Below, in pieces: positions 62,377-64,000 of a stretch of 64,000 nucleotides of DNA; positions within the stretch are counted from its first letter, which is position 1; every line of letters starts with the position of its first letter. The DNA is from Microbispora hainanensis (lineage in GTDB: Bacteria; Actinomycetota; Actinomycetes; Streptosporangiales; Streptosporangiaceae), in the NCBI RefSeq assembly GCF_006874475.1, contig NZ_VIRM01000023.1:62001-126000 (forward strand), written 5' to 3'. The notes beneath the pieces are model-generated. The model was not told where the DNA came from, made no database searches, and saw only the letters and a program-made list of their open reading frames with translations. The position numbers were made by a program, and so were the translations under genes.

Positions 62377-63327
62377 GTGCCCGACTTCAGCCGCAGCACC
62401 TCGCCCGCAAGGGCGTGGATCATCACCGGGCCGACGTCCGGAATCGGTCGGCGCACCGCGATCGAGCTCGCAGAGCACGGCTCCGTCGTGCTGGTGGGCC
62501 GTGACCCGGGCAAGCTCGCGGAGGTCGAAGCCGAGATCAACGCGCGGCCCCAGGGGCACGCGGTCTCGGTGGTCTGCGACTTCTCCGATATCCCGAGCGT
62601 GCGGCGCGCGGGCGCACGGGTCCTCGCGCTCGGTCTTCCGATCGCCGGCCTGCTCAACAACGCGGGCATCATGCCGGCCCGCGCCGACCGGACCGCACAG
62701 GGGTGGGACCTCGCCTTCACGACCAACCACCTCGGACCGTTCGCGCTGACGGAGGCGCTCATTCCGCACCTTCCCGACGGCGCGAACGTCGTGTTCGTCT
62801 GCTCGGGCGTCGAGGATCCACAGCGCAAGCCCGCGGTCGCCGCCGGCTTCCGCGGCGGGCGCTACATCTCGGCAGAAGCCAGTGTGCGCGGCCACTGGCG
62901 GCCCGGAGGCTCGTCCAAGACCGGCTTCGACGCCTACGCCACCTCCAAGCAGTGCAATCTCGCCATCGTGCTCGCGTTCGCACGTGAGACGCCGCGGCTG
63001 CGCTTCAACGCGGTCGAACCGGGCTTCAATCCGGGCACCGGCCTCGGCCGCGACGCCAACGCCGTGGTCCGGTTGCTGGCGAGGTATGTCGCCGCGCCGC
63101 TCGCGCCCCTCATCAAATACTGGAGCACACCGAAGCGTGCCGCTCGGGTGATCACCGGGGTGCTGACCGACGGGTCGGATCGGACAGGGGTGTACTACGA
63201 CGAGAACGGCAAGCCGATGGTGGGCTCCGCTCAGGTCCGTGACCCCGCTTTCGCCGACCGCGTCGTCGCCGAGACCCGCGCGCTGCTCGCCACCATTCCC
63301 CTGGACGCGGCACCCACGAATCGGTGA
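62377..63327 (+). CDS. short-chain dehydrogenase/reductase
   Basis: 316-aa Rossmann-fold oxidoreductase. Cofactor motif TGPTSGIG (residues 18-25), NNAG near 92, catalytic YATSK near 188-192, and a Ser upstream in FVCSGVED. It is the long, protochlorophyllide-reductase-like or retinol-dehydrogenase-like form. The GTG at 62377 has GAGGGA upstream. It is co-transcribed with the TetR gene. A 7-bp hairpin (63335-63351, CCGCGAC/GTCGCGG) after the stop may terminate it. Confidence 0.93.
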   Translation: MPDFSRSTSPARAWIITGPTSGIGRRTAIELAEHGSVVLVGRDPGKLAEVEAEINARPQGHAVSVVCDFSDIPSVRRAGARVLALGLPIAGLLNNAGIMPARADRTAQGWDLAFTTNHLGPFALTEALIPHLPDGANVVFVCSGVEDPQRKPAVAAGFRGGRYISAEASVRGHWRPGGSSKTGFDAYATSKQCNLAIVLAFARETPRLRFNAVEPGFNPGTGLGRDANAVVRLLARYVAAPLAPLIKYWSTPKRAARVITGVLTDGSDRTGVYYDENGKPMVGSAQVRDPAFADRVVAETRALLATIPLDAAPTNR

Positions 63328-63421
63328 TCGCTGACCGCGACCCGGTCGCGGACCACGATTCCGTACCCCATCGGCATATGCCGCTGCCGGGGCACGGTCC
63401 GCCGGGAAGTCACCCGTCGCA

Positions 63422-63550
63422 CTCGTGGTCCTTCCGGGGGAGGGACACGAGTTCAAGAAGGACCCCGCCCGCGTGGGCGAGGTCGTGGCCCGGTGGCTGC
63501 TCTCGCGCCGCTCCCCGGATCCCCTCAGGTGAGCGTGGTCTCGCCCGCCT
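63422..63550. repeat. 129-bp direct repeat, copy B
   Basis: Second copy of the hydrolase 3' end and junction. All five substitutions inside the coding part are synonymous relative to copy A, so this copy evolved as a functional gene end. Its distal part lies inside the sigma-factor gene (minus strand). Confidence 0.9.
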
Positions 63551-64000
63551 CCGCGGGGGAGACGCCCGTCCAGGGCCAGAGCTTCTCCGGGTTGCGTACC
63601 GCCCAGATCCTCGTGATCCGGTCGCCCGGCGCGTCGAACGCCGCCACCGTCACGGTGACGCCGTCGAGCTGGGCCACCAGGCCGGGCCGGCCGTTGACCG
63701 TACGCTCCAGGATCGTCAGGCCGGGGGCGATGCCGGCGATGGCGACGATGTAGCGGGCGATCCGCTCGCCGCCTTCGATCGGGTGGAGCGCGGCACCGAC
63801 CACCCCGCCGCTGTCGGCGACCATCGTGGCACGGGGGTCGAGGAGGCCCACGAGGGCGTCGATGTCCTTGGCCTCCCACGCCTGCTTGAAGTCCCTCACG
63901 AGACCGGCCCGGGGACCTGCCGGAGCCGGGACGGCCTGCGACGCGCGGATGCGGCGGCGGGCGGAGGAGGCGAGCTGGCGGCATGCCGCCGGTGTGCGGC
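63525..64000 (-). CDS. sigJ: ECF41 (SigJ-like) sigma factor, C-terminal part
   Basis: Partial gene continuing past the window end. Reading from the edge: RTPAACRQLASSARRRIRAS (end of sigma region 4), a Pro/Gly linker, then the SnoaL-like/NTF2 domain (FKQAWEAKDIDALVGLLDP, GGERIARYIVAIAG, VNGRPGLVAQLDG) ending with RNPEKLWPW, the counterpart of the NPDKL motif of ECF41 sigma factors, in which this domain controls sigma activity. The stop overlaps the hydrolase remnant of copy B. Confidence 0.88.
   Translation of the reverse strand, partial: RTPAACRQLASSARRRIRASQAVPAPAGPRAGLVRDFKQAWEAKDIDALVGLLDPRATMVADSGGVVGAALHPIEGGERIARYIVAIAGIAPGLTILERTVNGRPGLVAQLDGVTVTVAAFDAPGDRITRIWAVRNPEKLWPWTGVSPAEAGETTLT

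Noticed and set aside
61559..63550. Insertion sequence or composite transposon
   Set aside because: No transposase, integrase or terminal inverted repeats. The flanking direct repeat is far too long for a target-site duplication and carries gene-end sequence.

Overview
This 64 kb window is chromosomal DNA of a high-GC Gram-positive actinomycete. Third codon positions are almost all G or C, GTG starts are common, and the gene content includes WS/DGAT acyltransferase, a SARP/AfsR-type regulator, GarA/FtsR, DUF5709 and an ECF41 (SigJ-like) sigma factor. The overall flavour suggests Streptosporangiales (Nonomuraea, Microbispora, Streptosporangium or a relative), but nothing here fixes the genus. 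I see no rRNA, tRNA, CRISPR array, transposase or prophage.

Layout. 0.1-7.2 kb: RecQ helicase, quinone reductase, Ppx/GppA phosphatase and small envelope or unknown proteins. 7.2-17.6 kb: a carbohydrate/lipid block with a secreted GH3-CBM2 glucosidase, an MBL hydrolase cut by an in-frame amber codon, a GH38 alpha-mannosidase coupled to a PPIase-like protein, and WS/DGAT. 17.6-26.4 kb: Ser/Thr kinase, TetR, DHA2-type MFS exporter, hemerythrin and SARP-ATPase regulator. 26.5-29.8 kb: a minus-strand operon DUF3311 - Na+/solute symporter - amidohydrolase, with a 23-bp stem-loop before the last gene. 30-31 kb: a decay pocket (internally deleted DUF1697 gene and a frameshifted pseudogene). 31-34.9 kb: ABC-F, NUDIX and CocE hydrolase. 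35-37.3 kb: a trp leader peptide and four-segment attenuator in front of a fused TrpE-TrpG. 37.3-45.9 kb: a degenerate-looking amidohydrolase, a two-gene ABC exporter, a divergent ThyX, an Asp-box protein, a flavohemoglobin with a pentapeptide-repeat tail, a class-I amidotransferase with Cys to Ser, and an enoyl-CoA hydratase. 46-51 kb: SRPBCC, acyl-CoA dehydrogenase, methyltransferase and a two-component pair. 51-60 kb: CDP-alcohol phosphatidyltransferase, GDP-mannose pyrophosphorylase with a dead mutase domain, then the cluster garA - ftsR - bifunctional nuclease - MerR - tandem glycine riboswitch - gcvP. 60-64 kb: TPR-like and membrane proteins, an alpha/beta hydrolase, an inserted TetR-SDR cassette flanked by a 129-bp direct duplication, and the 3' end of a SigJ-like sigma factor.

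The most unusual pattern is window-wide. At least seven unrelated proteins (GH38 mannosidase, Ser/Thr kinase, TetR, SARP, amidohydrolase, flavohemoglobin, histidine kinase) carry strictly 15-bp-periodic in-frame minisatellites, read as pentapeptide repeats, in termini, linkers or loops. Others carry 12-, 18- or 24-bp versions. No defence or secondary-metabolite cluster is visible.
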